Shown here: piece after piece, positions 35,026 to 44,418 of the stretch
How the letters are laid out: the number at the start of each line of letters is the position of its first letter
How positions within the stretch are numbered: the first letter of the stretch is position 1
DNA from: CAVSIP01 sp963728075
GTDB lineage: Bacteria; Actinomycetota; Actinomycetes; JAFAQI01; DASSKL01
Length of the DNA: 64,000 bases
Direction of reading: 5' to 3'
Assembly (NCBI GenBank): GCA_963728075.1
Contig: CAVSIP010000003.1
Span: 310,001 to 374,000 of the forward strand
Notes under the pieces: generated by a model
Told to the model about the DNA's origin: nothing
Databases searched by the model: none
Seen by the model: the letters and a program-made list of their open reading frames with translations, nothing else
Made by a program: the position numbers and the translations under genes

Positions 35026-36883
35026 TGGCGATCACGTCCCGGATCACGCCGGCGAGCTCGGCCGAGGTGAACGGCAGCCCGCGGACTCGGTTGAAGGGGA
35101 TGGCGTCCACGAGGTACCTGGCCCGCACCAGCATGGACAGCTGGCCGAGGTTCATCTCTGGCACGAGCACGCGGTCGTAGCGGCGGAGCACCTCGCCGGT
35201 GTTGGCGGGGAACGGGTTGAGGTGGCGCAGGTGCGCCTGGGCGACCCGGCCGCCGTCGGAGCGTACGGCCTCGCACGCCGCCCCGATCGGCCCGTACGTC
35301 GAGCCCCAGCCGAGGACGAGCACCCGCGCGTCGCCGGTCGGGTCGTCGACCTGCAGCGGCGGGATGTCGCGGGAGATGCCGTCGACCTTCGCCGCCCGCA
35401 GCCGGACCATCGTGTCGTGGTTGGCCGGGTCGTAGGAGATGTTCCCGGCGCCGTCGGCCTTCTCCAGCCCGCCGATGCGGTGCTCCAGGCCCGGCGTGCC
35501 CGGCACGGCCCACGGCCGGGCCAGCGTCTCGGGGTCACGCAGGTACGGCCAGAACTCCGGCCCGTCCGCACCCTCGTGGTTCGGCTCGGTCGCGAAGGCC
35601 ACCCGCAGGTCCGGCAGGCCGTCGACATCGGGCAGGCACCACGGCTCCGAGCCGTTGGCCAGGTAGCCGTCGGAGAGCAGGAACACCGGGGTGCGGTAGG
35701 CCAGCGCGATCCGCGCCGCCTCGATCGCCGCGTCGAAGCAGTCCGACGGCGACCGCGCCGCCACGATCGGGACCGGCGCCTCGCCGTTGCGCCCGAACAT
35801 GGCCTGCAGCAGGTCCGCCTGCTCGGTCTTGGTGGGCAGCCCGGTGGACGGTCCGCCGCGCTGGATGTCGACGACGACCAGCGGCAGCTCCAGAGCCACC
35901 GCCAGCCCGATCGTCTCGGTCTTCAGCGCGACCCCCGGCCCCGACGTCGTGGTCACCCCGAGCGCCCCGCCGAAGGACGCACCGAGCGCCGCACCGATGC
36001 CGGCGATCTCGTCCTCCGCCTGGAAGGTGCGCACGCCGAACCGCTTGTGCTTGGCCAGCTCGTGCAGGATGTCCGAGGCCGGGGTGATCGGGTACGAGCC
36101 GAGGAACAGCGGCAGCTCGGCGCGCTGGGAGGCGGCGATGAGGCCGTACGCCAGCGCGACGTTGCCGGTGATGTTGCGGTAGGTGCCGGGCCGCATCCGC
36201 GCCGGGCGCACCTCGTAGCGGACCGAGAACGACTCGGTCGTCTCGCCGTACGCCCAGCCCGCCTTGAACGCCACCACGTTCGCCTCGGCGATCTGCCGGG
36301 CCTTCGCGAACTTCTTCTGCAGGAACGCGATCGTGCTCTCCGTCGGCCGGCTGTACAGCCACGACAGCAGGCCGAGCGCGAACATGTTCTTCGCCCGCTC
36401 CGCCTCCTTCTTGCCCAGGTCGAAGCTCTCCAGCGCCGTCACCGTCAGCGACGTCAGCGGGATCGGGTGCACCCGCCACTCGTCCAGCGACCCGTCCTCC
36501 AGCGGGCTCACCTCGTAGCCCACCTTGGACAGGTTGCGCTTGGTGAACTCGTCGGTGTTGACGATGATGTCCCCGCCCCGGGGCAGGTCCTTCAGGTTCG
36601 CCTTCAGCGCCGCCGGGTTCATCGCCACCAGCACGTCCGGCCGGTCACCCGGCGTACGGATGTCGTGGTCGGCGAAGTGCAGCTGGAACGCCGACACGCC
36701 CGGCAGGGTGCCGGCGGGAGCGCGGATCTCCGCGGGGAAGTCGGGCAACGTCGACAGGTCGTTGCCGAACTCCGCAGTCTCCGAGGTGAACCGGTCGCCG
36801 GTCAGCTGCATCCCGTCGCCGGAGTCACCGGCGAAACGGATGACGACCTGGTCGAGCTGCTGCACCTGCTTCGTCACGGCCAC
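35018..36883 (-). CDS. korA: 2-oxoacid:ferredoxin oxidoreductase, fused gamma-alpha subunit
   Basis: 621 aa. The N-terminal ~190 residues are the gamma domain (VIRFAGDSGDGMQLTGDRFT); the rest is the alpha pyrimidine-binding domain (GSYPITPASDILHELAKHK, FGGALGVTTTSGPGVALKTE). This gamma-alpha fusion is the two-subunit KorAB type, as in mycobacteria. GTG start; AAGGAG is 12 bases upstream and an in-frame TAG rules out an earlier start. Confidence 0.9.
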   Translation of the reverse strand: MAVTKQVQQLDQVVIRFAGDSGDGMQLTGDRFTSETAEFGNDLSTLPDFPAEIRAPAGTLPGVSAFQLHFADHDIRTPGDRPDVLVAMNPAALKANLKDLPRGGDIIVNTDEFTKRNLSKVGYEVSPLEDGSLDEWRVHPIPLTSLTVTALESFDLGKKEAERAKNMFALGLLSWLYSRPTESTIAFLQKKFAKARQIAEANVVAFKAGWAYGETTESFSVRYEVRPARMRPGTYRNITGNVALAYGLIAASQRAELPLFLGSYPITPASDILHELAKHKRFGVRTFQAEDEIAGIGAALGASFGGALGVTTTSGPGVALKTETIGLAVALELPLVVVDIQRGGPSTGLPTKTEQADLLQAMFGRNGEAPVPIVAARSPSDCFDAAIEAARIALAYRTPVFLLSDGYLANGSEPWCLPDVDGLPDLRVAFATEPNHEGADGPEFWPYLRDPETLARPWAVPGTPGLEHRIGGLEKADGAGNISYDPANHDTMVRLRAAKVDGISRDIPPLQVDDPTGDARVLVLGWGSTYGPIGAACEAVRSDGGRVAQAHLRHLNPFPANTGEVLRRYDRVLVPEMNLGQLSMLVRARYLVDAIPFNRVRGLPFTSAELAGVIRDVIASV

Positions 36884-37044
36884 ACTGTACGTCTACTCCT
36901 TGCGTCCGCATCTATTGCCGGACTTTGGTCCCTCGTGGCGCCGTCGGAGGTCCTCGAAGGCGTGGTGCACGCGGCTGCGGACCCGGTCGCCTCTAGGATG
37001 AGCCGCCAGGCACCGCCGGGGAGGAGCCGAGCCGGGAGGGCGAC
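36884..37044. promoter_or_regulatory. divergent promoter region korAB / nuoA2
   Basis: 161 bp. On the plus strand TAGGAT (36994-36999) is a reasonable -10 box, 46 bp before the nuoA2 ATG, and GGAGGAG plus GGGAGG precede it. On the minus strand TAGATG/TAGACG-like boxes lie before korA. No Rex-like palindrome was found here, unlike the main nuo operon. Confidence 0.4.
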
Positions 37045-37416
37045 ATGTCGGGGTACTACGACGGGTATGCCGTGCTCGCGCTGCTCGTCGTGCTCGGAGT
37101 GGCGTTCGCGGCCGCGGCGATGGCGGCGAACCGGGCGCTGCGCCCGCGGCACCGCACTGCGGCCAAGCTCACGACGTACGAGTCCGGGGTCGACCCGGTC
37201 GGGTCCGGCTGGGCCCAGACCCAGGTCCGGTACTACGTCTTCGCCTTCCTCTACGTCATCTTCGCGGTCGACGCGGTCTTCCTCTTCCCCTGGGCGACGG
37301 TGTTCGCCGGCCCGGGCTTCGGCGGGGTGAGCCTCGCCGAGATGGTGGTGTTCCTCGCCTTCCTCGCAGTGGGCCTGCTGTACGCCTGGCGGAAGAAGGT
37401 GCTGGATTGGCTGTGA
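37045..37416 (+). CDS. nuoA2: second complex I cluster, subunit A
   Basis: 123 aa, three membrane helices, NuoA family: FAVDAVFLFPWATVF matches the conserved second helix. The YESGVDP loop replaces the YECGIEP of NuoA, so the loop cysteine is absent (Ser instead). ATG preceded by GGGAGG. First gene of the ten-gene cluster. Confidence 0.9.
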   Translation: MSGYYDGYAVLALLVVLGVAFAAAAMAANRALRPRHRTAAKLTTYESGVDPVGSGWAQTQVRYYVFAFLYVIFAVDAVFLFPWATVFAGPGFGGVSLAEMVVFLAFLAVGLLYAWRKKVLDWL

Positions 37417-37991
37417 CCGAGGGTGGCGACCAGAGCCTGGGCATCGCGTCCCGGCTGGCCCCCGAGCCGATCCGGCTCGTGCTCAACTGGGGCCGCAAGT
37501 ACAGCCTGTGGGTGTTCAACTTCGGGCTGGCCTGCTGCGCGATCGAGTTCATCGCGACGTCGATGAGCCGGCACGACTTCATCCGGCTCGGCGTGATCCC
37601 GTTCGCCAACGGGCCGCGGCAGGCGGACCTCATGGTGGTGTCGGGCACGGTGACGGACAAGATGGCCCCGGCCGTGCGGCGGCTCTACGACCAGATGCCC
37701 GAGCCGAAGTACGTCATCTCCTTCGGCGCCTGCTCGAACTGCGGCGGCCCGTACTGGGACTCCTACAGCGTGACGAAGGGTGTCGACCAGATCATCCCCG
37801 TCGACGTGTACGTCCCCGGCTGCCCGCCTCGGCCGGAGGCGCTGCTGCACGGCATCCTGCGCCTGCAGGAGAAGATCGGCCGGGAGTCGCTGGCCGACCG
37901 GTACCGCGCACCCGCCCCGCCGATCCACAGCTACCGGGAGCAGCCGGCCGAGGTGCTCGGCCGCCCGCTGGTGACGCCGCATGGGTCCTGA
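37413..37991 (+). CDS. nuoB2: second complex I cluster, subunit B
   Basis: 192 aa NuoB paralogue with all N2-cluster ligands kept: Cys41-Cys42 (LACCAIEF), Cys107 (FGACSNCGG) and Cys137 (YVPGCPPRPE). GTG 37413 overlaps the nuoA2 stop (GTGA). An intact N2 site argues that the product was recently under selection. Confidence 0.92.
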   Translation: MTEGGDQSLGIASRLAPEPIRLVLNWGRKYSLWVFNFGLACCAIEFIATSMSRHDFIRLGVIPFANGPRQADLMVVSGTVTDKMAPAVRRLYDQMPEPKYVISFGACSNCGGPYWDSYSVTKGVDQIIPVDVYVPGCPPRPEALLHGILRLQEKIGRESLADRYRAPAPPIHSYREQPAEVLGRPLVTPHGS

Positions 37992-38724
37992 GGAGCTGGG
38001 CGCGTACGTCGCGGCTGGGCTGGGGGGCGAGGGGGTCTCGGCCGACGTCGCGTACGGCGAGCTGACCGTCGACGTCCCCGTGCAGCGGTGGGTGGAGGCC
38101 GCCACGTTCGTCCGCGACGACGACGCGGTCGGTGCGGACTGGTTCGACTGGCTGTCCGCGTACGACGACCTCGACGCCGGGTTCGCGGTGGTGCTGCACG
38201 TGTGGTCGGTACGGCACCGCCACCGGCTGCTGCTGCGCACCCGCGTGCCCCGCGAGCAGCCGGTCCTGCCGACGCTGGTCCCGGTGTACGCGGGCGCCGA
38301 GTGGCACGAGCGGGAGACGTTCGAGATGTTCGGCGTGGTGTTCGAGGGCCACCCGAACCTCGTCCCGCTGCTGCTGCCCGACGGTTTCGAGGGCCATCCG
38401 CTACGCAAGGAGTTCGTCCTCGCCAGCCGGGTCGCCAAGCCCTGGCCGGGTGCGAAGGAGCCGGGCGAGTCCGACCACGAGCCCGCCGGCGGCCGCCGGC
38501 GCATCCAGCCGCCCGGCGTCCCGGAGCCCGGCACGTGGGGCCCCCAGCGGCCGGCCGTGGCGGCCGAGAGCGCCGAGGGTGCCGCTGCCGAGGGCGCCGC
38601 CCCCGAGGACGACGAGCGGGCCGCCCGCCGCGCTCGCGCGATGGCCCGGCGGGCGGAGATCGCGGCCCGGCGGGCGCAGCAGGAGCAGGCCGGGCAGCAG
38701 GGCGAGCCGGAGGGCGAGCAGTGA
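37981..38724 (+). CDS. nuoC2: second complex I cluster, subunit C with long charged tail
   Basis: 247 aa. The core carries EWHERETFEMFGVVFEGHP, the 30-kDa subunit signature. The last ~90 residues are a Pro/Ala/Glu region ending in repeated Ala-Arg-rich helices (RAARRARAMARRAEIAARRA) that NuoC of the main operon lacks. It overlaps nuoB2 by 11 nt and nuoH2 by 4 nt, leaving no room for a nuoD2. Confidence 0.88.
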   Translation: MGPEELGAYVAAGLGGEGVSADVAYGELTVDVPVQRWVEAATFVRDDDAVGADWFDWLSAYDDLDAGFAVVLHVWSVRHRHRLLLRTRVPREQPVLPTLVPVYAGAEWHERETFEMFGVVFEGHPNLVPLLLPDGFEGHPLRKEFVLASRVAKPWPGAKEPGESDHEPAGGRRRIQPPGVPEPGTWGPQRPAVAAESAEGAAAEGAAPEDDERAARRARAMARRAEIAARRAQQEQAGQQGEPEGEQ

Positions 38725-39681
38725 GCGCCCTGGAGGTCGTCGCCAAGCTGCTGTCCCTGCTGGGGGCGTTCCTGGTCCTGCCGCTCGCGGTGGGCCAGCT
38801 CGAGCACAAGGCCATGGCGCACATGCAGTCACGGCTCGGCCCGATGTACGCGGGCGGCTTCCACGGCTGGGCGCAGCTCGTCGCCGACGGCGTGAAGTTC
38901 GCGCAGAAGGAGGAGGTGCGTACCGGCGAGCGCCGACCCCGTGGTGTTCCGGCTGGCGCCGTTCGTGGCGCTGCTGCCGTACCTGCTCGTCCTGCTGGTG
39001 ATCCCGGTCGGCCCTGGTGCGGTCGCGGAGGACCTCGACGTCGGGGTCTTCTACGCGCTCGCGGTCGCGAGCGTCGGCGTCCTCGGCTGGCTGATGTCCG
39101 GCTGGGCGAGCGCGAACAAGTACGCCCTGATCGGTGGCATGCGCGCCGGTGCGCAGCTCATGGCCTACGAGCTGCCCCTCGTCCTCGCCGCGTCGAGTGC
39201 CGCCATGGCGGCGGGCACGCTGTCATTGACCGGCATCGTCCACGCCTGGCGGCCCTGGTGGCTGCTCTACCAGGGCATCGGCGCGGTGGTGTTCTTCGTC
39301 GCCGCCGTCGCCGAGCTGCGACGGCCGCCGTTCGACATGCCGATCGCCGAGTCCGAGCTCGTCTTCGGCGCGTTCACGGAGTACGGCGGGCTGCGCTTCG
39401 CGCTGTTCGTGCTCTCCGAGTACGTCGGGATCATCGTCATGAGCGCGCTGACGGTGGTGCTGTTCCTCGGTGGCTGGAAGGGCTTCGGCGACGCCGACGT
39501 GCTCGGCCCGCTGTGGACCCTGCTCAAGGTGTTTGCGCTCGCGTTCGTCGTCATCTGGCTGCGCGTGAGCTACCCCCGGCTGCGCGAGGACCAGCTCCAG
39601 CGACTGGCCTGGACCGTGCTCGTCCCGCTGGCGCTCGTGCAGCTGCTCATCACCGGTGTCGTGGAGGTGGTGACAGCGTGA
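38721..39681 (+). pseudogene. nuoH2: second complex I cluster, subunit H, one frameshift
   Basis: NuoH paralogue starting at GTG 38721 (GTGA overlap). The frame fails at ~38917-38920, where one extra base turns the expected VPASADPVVFRL into VRTGERRP. Downstream the correct frame continues through ELRRPPFDMPIAESELVFG to TGA 39681. The 961 nt become 960 (319 aa) when corrected. Conserved residues are otherwise intact, so this is sequence error or a very young mutation. Confidence 0.8.
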
Positions 39682-40196
39682 AGGGCCTCGCCCGCGGCCT
39701 CGCCGTGACCCTGCGCACGATGACGCGCCGCACGGTCACCCAGCAGTACCCGGACGTCATGCCGGACCTGCCCCCGCGCACGCGCGGGGTCATCGCGCTG
39801 TTCGAGGAGAACTGCACCGTGTGCATGCTCTGCGCACGCGAGTGCCCGGACTGGTGCATCTACATCGACTCCCACAAGGAGACCGTGCCGCCGAAGGAGC
39901 CGGGGGCGCGGGCGCGCACCCGCAACATCCTCGACCGCTTCGCCATCGACTTCGCGCTGTGCATGTACTGCGGGATCTGCGTGGAGGTCTGCCCGTTCGA
40001 CGCGCTGTTCTGGTCGCCGGAGTTCGAGTACGCCGCGTACGACATCACCGAGCTGACCCACGAGAAGGAGCGCCTGCGCGACTGGATGTGGACGGTGCCG
40101 CCGCCTCCCCCGGTCGAGCCCAACGCGGAGGCACCCCGCGAGCTGGCGGCCGGCACGCGGGCCGCGGCGGCGGACGACGACGGGGACGACGGATGA
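39678..40196 (+). CDS. nuoI2: second complex I cluster, subunit I
   Basis: 172 aa, uninterrupted. Two [4Fe-4S] motifs: CTVCMLCARECP (Cys46/49/52/56) and CMYCGICVEVCP. Acidic C-terminal tail. It would link a ferredoxin-type donor to NuoB2. GTG start overlaps the nuoH2 stop; the stop overlaps the nuoJ2 ATG. Confidence 0.92.
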   Translation: MKGLARGLAVTLRTMTRRTVTQQYPDVMPDLPPRTRGVIALFEENCTVCMLCARECPDWCIYIDSHKETVPPKEPGARARTRNILDRFAIDFALCMYCGICVEVCPFDALFWSPEFEYAAYDITELTHEKERLRDWMWTVPPPPPVEPNAEAPRELAAGTRAAAADDDGDDG

Positions 40197-40708
40197 ACGT
40201 CGCCGAGGCGGTGTTCGCGCTGCTCGCCGTCGTCACCGTGGCGGCGGCGGTGCTCGTCGTGACCACCCGCAACGTCATCCACGCCGCGCTGTGGCTCGTC
40301 GTCACGCTCGGCGGCGTCGCCGGCTGCTACCTCGTCCTCACCGCGGAGTTCGTCGCCTGGGTGCAGGTCCTCATCTACATCGGCGCCGTCGTGGTGCTGA
40401 TGCTGTTCGGCGCCATGCTCACCCGGTCCCCGATCGGCCCGCGCCAGGATCTCGACAGCGGCAACCGCCCGGCCGCGCTGGTCGTGGCCGCGGCGAGCGC
40501 CGGCACCCTGGTCGCACTGCTCGTCGAGGCGTTCTCCTCGGCGTACGTCGACCTCGACCACGCCCGGGTGGGCGACGGCCACGCGATCGGGACCGCGGTG
40601 TTCCGCTGGTACGTGCTGCCGTTCGAGGTGGCGTCCGTGCTCCTGCTCGCCGCGCTCGTGGGTGCGATCGTGCTGACCCGCCACGACATCGGGGCGGGGG
40701 AGCGCTGA
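40193..40708 (+). CDS. nuoJ2: second complex I cluster, subunit J
   Basis: 171 aa, five membrane helices, uninterrupted. FVAWVQVLIYIGAVVVLMLF is diagnostic of NuoJ. Shorter than the main NuoJ because it lacks the hydrophilic tail. The stop shares one base with the nuoK2 ATG. Confidence 0.92.
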   Translation: MNVAEAVFALLAVVTVAAAVLVVTTRNVIHAALWLVVTLGGVAGCYLVLTAEFVAWVQVLIYIGAVVVLMLFGAMLTRSPIGPRQDLDSGNRPAALVVAAASAGTLVALLVEAFSSAYVDLDHARVGDGHAIGTAVFRWYVLPFEVASVLLLAALVGAIVLTRHDIGAGER

Positions 40709-41043
40709 TGCACCTGCTGTACCGCTCGTGCTCAGCGGGCTGCTGTTCTCCATCGGCGTCTACGGCGTGCTCGCCCGCCGCAACGCCGTGACGGTGCTCA
40801 TGTCCGTCGAGCTCATGCTCAACGCAGCCAACCTCAACTTCGTCGCGTTCGACGCCTTTCTCCGCGACCGGCTGCACTCCGGGCAGGTGTTCGCACTGTT
40901 CGTCGTCGTCATCGCCGCGGCGGAGGTCGGCGTCGGACTGGCGATCGTGCTGCAGCTGTTCCGGCTGCGCGACACCGTCGCGCATCGACGCAGCCGACAC
41001 CCTCGCCGACCGCGACCCCGAGCCGAGCCAGGTGACGACGTGA
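40708..41043 (+). pseudogene. nuoK2: second complex I cluster, subunit K, two frameshifts
   Basis: NuoK paralogue. From ATG 40708 the frame is lost at ~40722, where one C seems missing (TACCGCTC for TACCCGCTC, giving Y-P-L-V-L). It then reads LLFSIGVYGVLARRNAV and the membrane-glutamate helices correctly, and is lost again at ~40980, where one extra base precedes IDAADTLADRDPEPSQVTT. With both corrected the gene is 111 aa and ends at TGA 41041-41043, overlapping the nuoL2 GTG. Confidence 0.8.
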
Positions 41044-42916
41044 CCGACTGGGCCTGGCTGATCCCGTTCCTGCCGTTCGCCGCGGCCGCGGTGGGCTTCC
41101 TCGGTGGCCGTCGGCTGCCCGGCGGCCCGGCAGCCACGGCGATCGCCGGCACCCTCGGCGCGCTCGTCGTGGCGGTGGCACAGCTGCCGGCCGCCATGGC
41201 CGACCCCGGCCGCGTCCACGAGGTGGGCACGGCGTGGTTCCCGACCGGGGGGATCGCCATGCACGTCGGCACGCGCGTCGACGGGCTCGCCGCCGTGGTG
41301 GCGGTCATGGTGTGCGTGGTCGCCCTGCTCGTGCAGATCTACTCCCCGGCGTACATGGAGGGCGACCGCCGCTACTGGGCGTACGCCGCGGAGGTGTCGC
41401 TGTTCACCGCCGCGATGCTGCTCGTCGTCGTCGCCTCCGACCTGTTCGAGCTATACGTCGGCTGGGAGGTCATGGGCGTCTGCTCCTACCTGCTCATCGG
41501 CCACTACTGGTGGACCCCCACCGCCCGGGCGGCCGCGGTCAAGGCGTTCGTGACGACCCGGATCGGCGACGTGTGCCTGCTCATCGGCGTCTTCGTGCTG
41601 GGGCTGGGCGTCGGGTCCTTCGGCATCGGTGACGTCGTCCAGGGCGTCGGCGGGGCGCGCCACGCCGTGGTCGCTGGCCGGCGCGCTGCTCGCTGCTCGG
41701 CGGGGTCGTGGGCAAGTCCGCGCAGTTCCCGCTGCACGTCTGGCTGCCCGACGCGATGGCCGGCCCGACCCCGATCAGCGCCCTGATCCACGCGGCCACC
41801 ATGGTCGCGGCCGGCATCTTCGTCGTCGCCCGGCTCTACCCGGTCTACCTCGTCCGCGCCGGTCGCGCTCGACGTCCTGGGCGTCATCGCGTCGGTGACG
41901 ATGCTGCTGGGTGCGCTCGCGGCGCTGGCGCAGGACGACCTGAAGCGGGTGCTGGCCTGGTCGACGGTCAGCCAGCTGGCCTACATGGCGGGCGGCCTCG
42001 CCACGGGCGGCTACACCGCCGGGCTGTTCCACCTGCTGACCCACGCCGCGTTCAAGGCGCTGCTGTTCCTCGGCGCGGGCTCGGTGCTGCGGACCGTCGG
42101 CACCAACCTGATGTCCGAGATGGGCGGGCTGTGGCGGCGGATGCCGGTGACGTTCGCCACCACGCTGGTCGGTGGCGCTCGCGCTGGCGGGGATCGTGCC
42201 GTTCGCCGGGGCCTTCAGCAAGGACGCCGTGCTCGCGCGCCGCGTACGGGGCCGCCACGGACGGGGCGGTCGGCGGGGACGGCGTCATGGGTGGCCTGGC
42301 TGGTCTACCTCACCGGGCTCGCGACGGTCGTGGTGACCGCGGCATACGTGACGCGCATGGTGGCCCGCACGTTCCTGGGGTCCTACCGCGGCCGGGCCGA
42401 GCTGCACGAGTCACCGGCCGCCATCACCGGACCGCTCGTGGTGCTGGCCACGTTCACCGTCGCCCTCGGTCTGCCGGTGCTGCCGCACTCGTACGGCGTC
42501 GCATCCTGGTTCGCCGCGCCCGCCGGCGCCCGTGCGTTCGAGGTGAGCTGGTCCGGGGCTGGCGCTGACGACCGCGCTGGCGCTGACCGGGGTCGCGGCT
42601 CATGGCTGCGGCGCTCGCGCGCGACCGGCGGGGACCCCGTACCCCGCCTCGGGCGGGCGTACGGCGTGCTGCAGCAGGCCTTCCACGTCGACGACCTGTA
42701 CGACGCCGCGCTCGTCCGGCCCGTCGGGCGCTCGCCGCCGCCACGGTCGCCACCGACGCGCGGGTGGTCGACGGTGCGGTCACCGGTTCCGGCGCCGCCG
42801 CGCTGACCGCCGGCGGGCTGTTGCGCCGGCTGCAGAACGGCAACGTCCAGGCGTACGCCACCGGGGTCCTCGCCGCCGTCGTGATGATCGTCGTGTCCGT
42901 GGCGGTGAGCCGGTGA
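41040..42916 (+). pseudogene. nuoL2: second complex I cluster, subunit L, about ten frameshifts
   Basis: NuoL paralogue broken by single-base changes at about 41656, 41690, 41858, 42173, 42242, 42282, 42556, 42601 and 42631 (each one extra base) and 42725 (one missing). Between them conserved blocks are intact, e.g. YVGWEVMGVCSYLLIGHYWW, GKSAQFPLHVWLPDAMAGPT, LIHAATMVAAGIFVV, LLTHAAFKALLFLGAGSVL. The 1877 nt minus the net eight bases gives 1869 (622 aa), starting at GTG 41040 and ending at TGA 42916, both in 4-nt overlaps with neighbours. Confidence 0.8.
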
Positions 42917-44411
42917 GCGCCGCACTGGTCCTGCTCGTCGCCCTGCCGCTGCTGGGCGCTGCGGTGATCGCGGCCGCCCCGTTCCGCGAGCGGGCGGCCG
43001 CTGTGGCCGGGGTGGCGGTGACGGCGGCCACGTTCGCCGCGTCGCTGGCCGTGCTGGGCGGGTTCGACTACGGCGACCCGGGGCGCATGCAGATGCAGGT
43101 GCACGGCACGTGGGTGCCCGCCCTCGACGCGTCGTTCCATCTCGGTGTCGACGGGATGTCCCTGCCGCTGGTCGTGCTCACCGCCCTGCTGTCGTTCCTC
43201 TGCGCGGTCTACACGCTGGTGCGACCCCCGCACGGCGGCGGCCTGCGGGCCCTGACCGCCCTGCTGCTGCTGCTCGAGGTCGGCATGCTGGGCACGTTCC
43301 TGGCCCTCGACCTCGTGCTGTTCTTCGTGTTCTTCGAGGTCGTGCTGATCCCGATGTACTTCCTCATCGCCGCTGGGGCGGTGAGCGGCGGGGGCGCGCG
43401 GCGACGAAGTTCATCCTCTACACGCTGCTCGGCTCGGCGCTGATGCTCGTCGGGTTCCTGGTGATCTACGCGTACACCGGGACCTTCGACATGGTGGCGC
43501 TCGCCCAGGCCCACGGGCAGGGCATCCCGCACGGCGCGCAGGTGCTCGCGTTCGCGCTCATGCTCGTCGGGTTCGGGGTGAAGTCGCCGCTGTGGCCGCT
43601 GCACACCTGGCTGCCCGACGCGCACACCGAGGCGCCGACGGTCGGCTCGGTGCTGCTGGCCGGCGTGCTGCTGAAGATGGGCACCTACGGGCTTCGTCCG
43701 GGTCGGTCTGCCGGAGGTGCCCGAGGGGGCGCGGGCGGTGGCGCCGTACCTGGGGGCGCTCGCGGTGGTCGGGATCGTCTACGGCGCGCTGTGCTGCCTG
43801 GCCCAGAGCGACCTCAAACGGCTGATCGCGTACTCCAGCGTCGGCCACATGGGTTTCGTGCTGCTGGGCATCGCCACGCTGACCCCCGTGGGGGTCAACG
43901 CCGCCCTGCTCGGCAACGTCGCGCACGGCGTGATCACCGGGCTGCTGTTCTTCCTGGTCGGGCCGCTGAAGGACCGGTACGGCACGGTGAGCATCCGCGA
44001 CCTCGGCGGCGGGGTGCTGGCCGCCGTCCCCGTCCTGGGCGGGCTGGTGGTGTTCGCCGCCGTCGCCAGCCTCGGGCTGCCCGGCCTGGCCGGCTTCTGG
44101 GGAGAGATGCTCGCCATGCTGGGGGCGTACCGGCCGGACGCTGCACTGCGCGGCCGTTGTTCCTGGCCTTCCTGGCCGTGGCGGGCGTCGGGAGCGTCCT
44201 GACCGCGACGTACTTCCTCGTCATGCTCCGCCGCGTCGTGCTCGGCGTGGTGCCCGACCGCTGGCGCGAGGCCCGCATCGCCGACGTGGGCACGGTCGAG
44301 CTCGTGGCGTGGGCGCCGCTGCTCGCGCTCGTCGTGGCCATCGGGCTGTACCCGCGCGTCGTGCTGGGCATCACCGACGCCGCCGTGCGCTCCCTGCTCG
44401 GGGCCGGGTGA
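42913..44411 (+). pseudogene. nuoM2: second complex I cluster, subunit M, three frameshifts
   Basis: NuoM paralogue. Breaks: ~43400 (one base missing before ATKFILYTLLGSAL), ~43690 (one extra, before FVRVGLPEVPEGARA) and ~44148 (one missing, before PLFLAFLAVAGVGS). FFEVVLIPMYFLIA and SPLWPLHTWLPDAHTEAPT carry the key Glu and Lys and are intact. The corrected length is 1500 nt (499 aa). GTG start overlaps the nuoL2 stop. Confidence 0.8.
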
Positions 44412-44418
44412 GGGCGCG

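Noticed and set aside
38721..38940. A hidden nuoD2 between nuoC2 and nuoH2
   Set aside because: nuoC2 and nuoH2 overlap by 4 nt and no NMGPQHPSTHG-like sequence occurs in the cluster.
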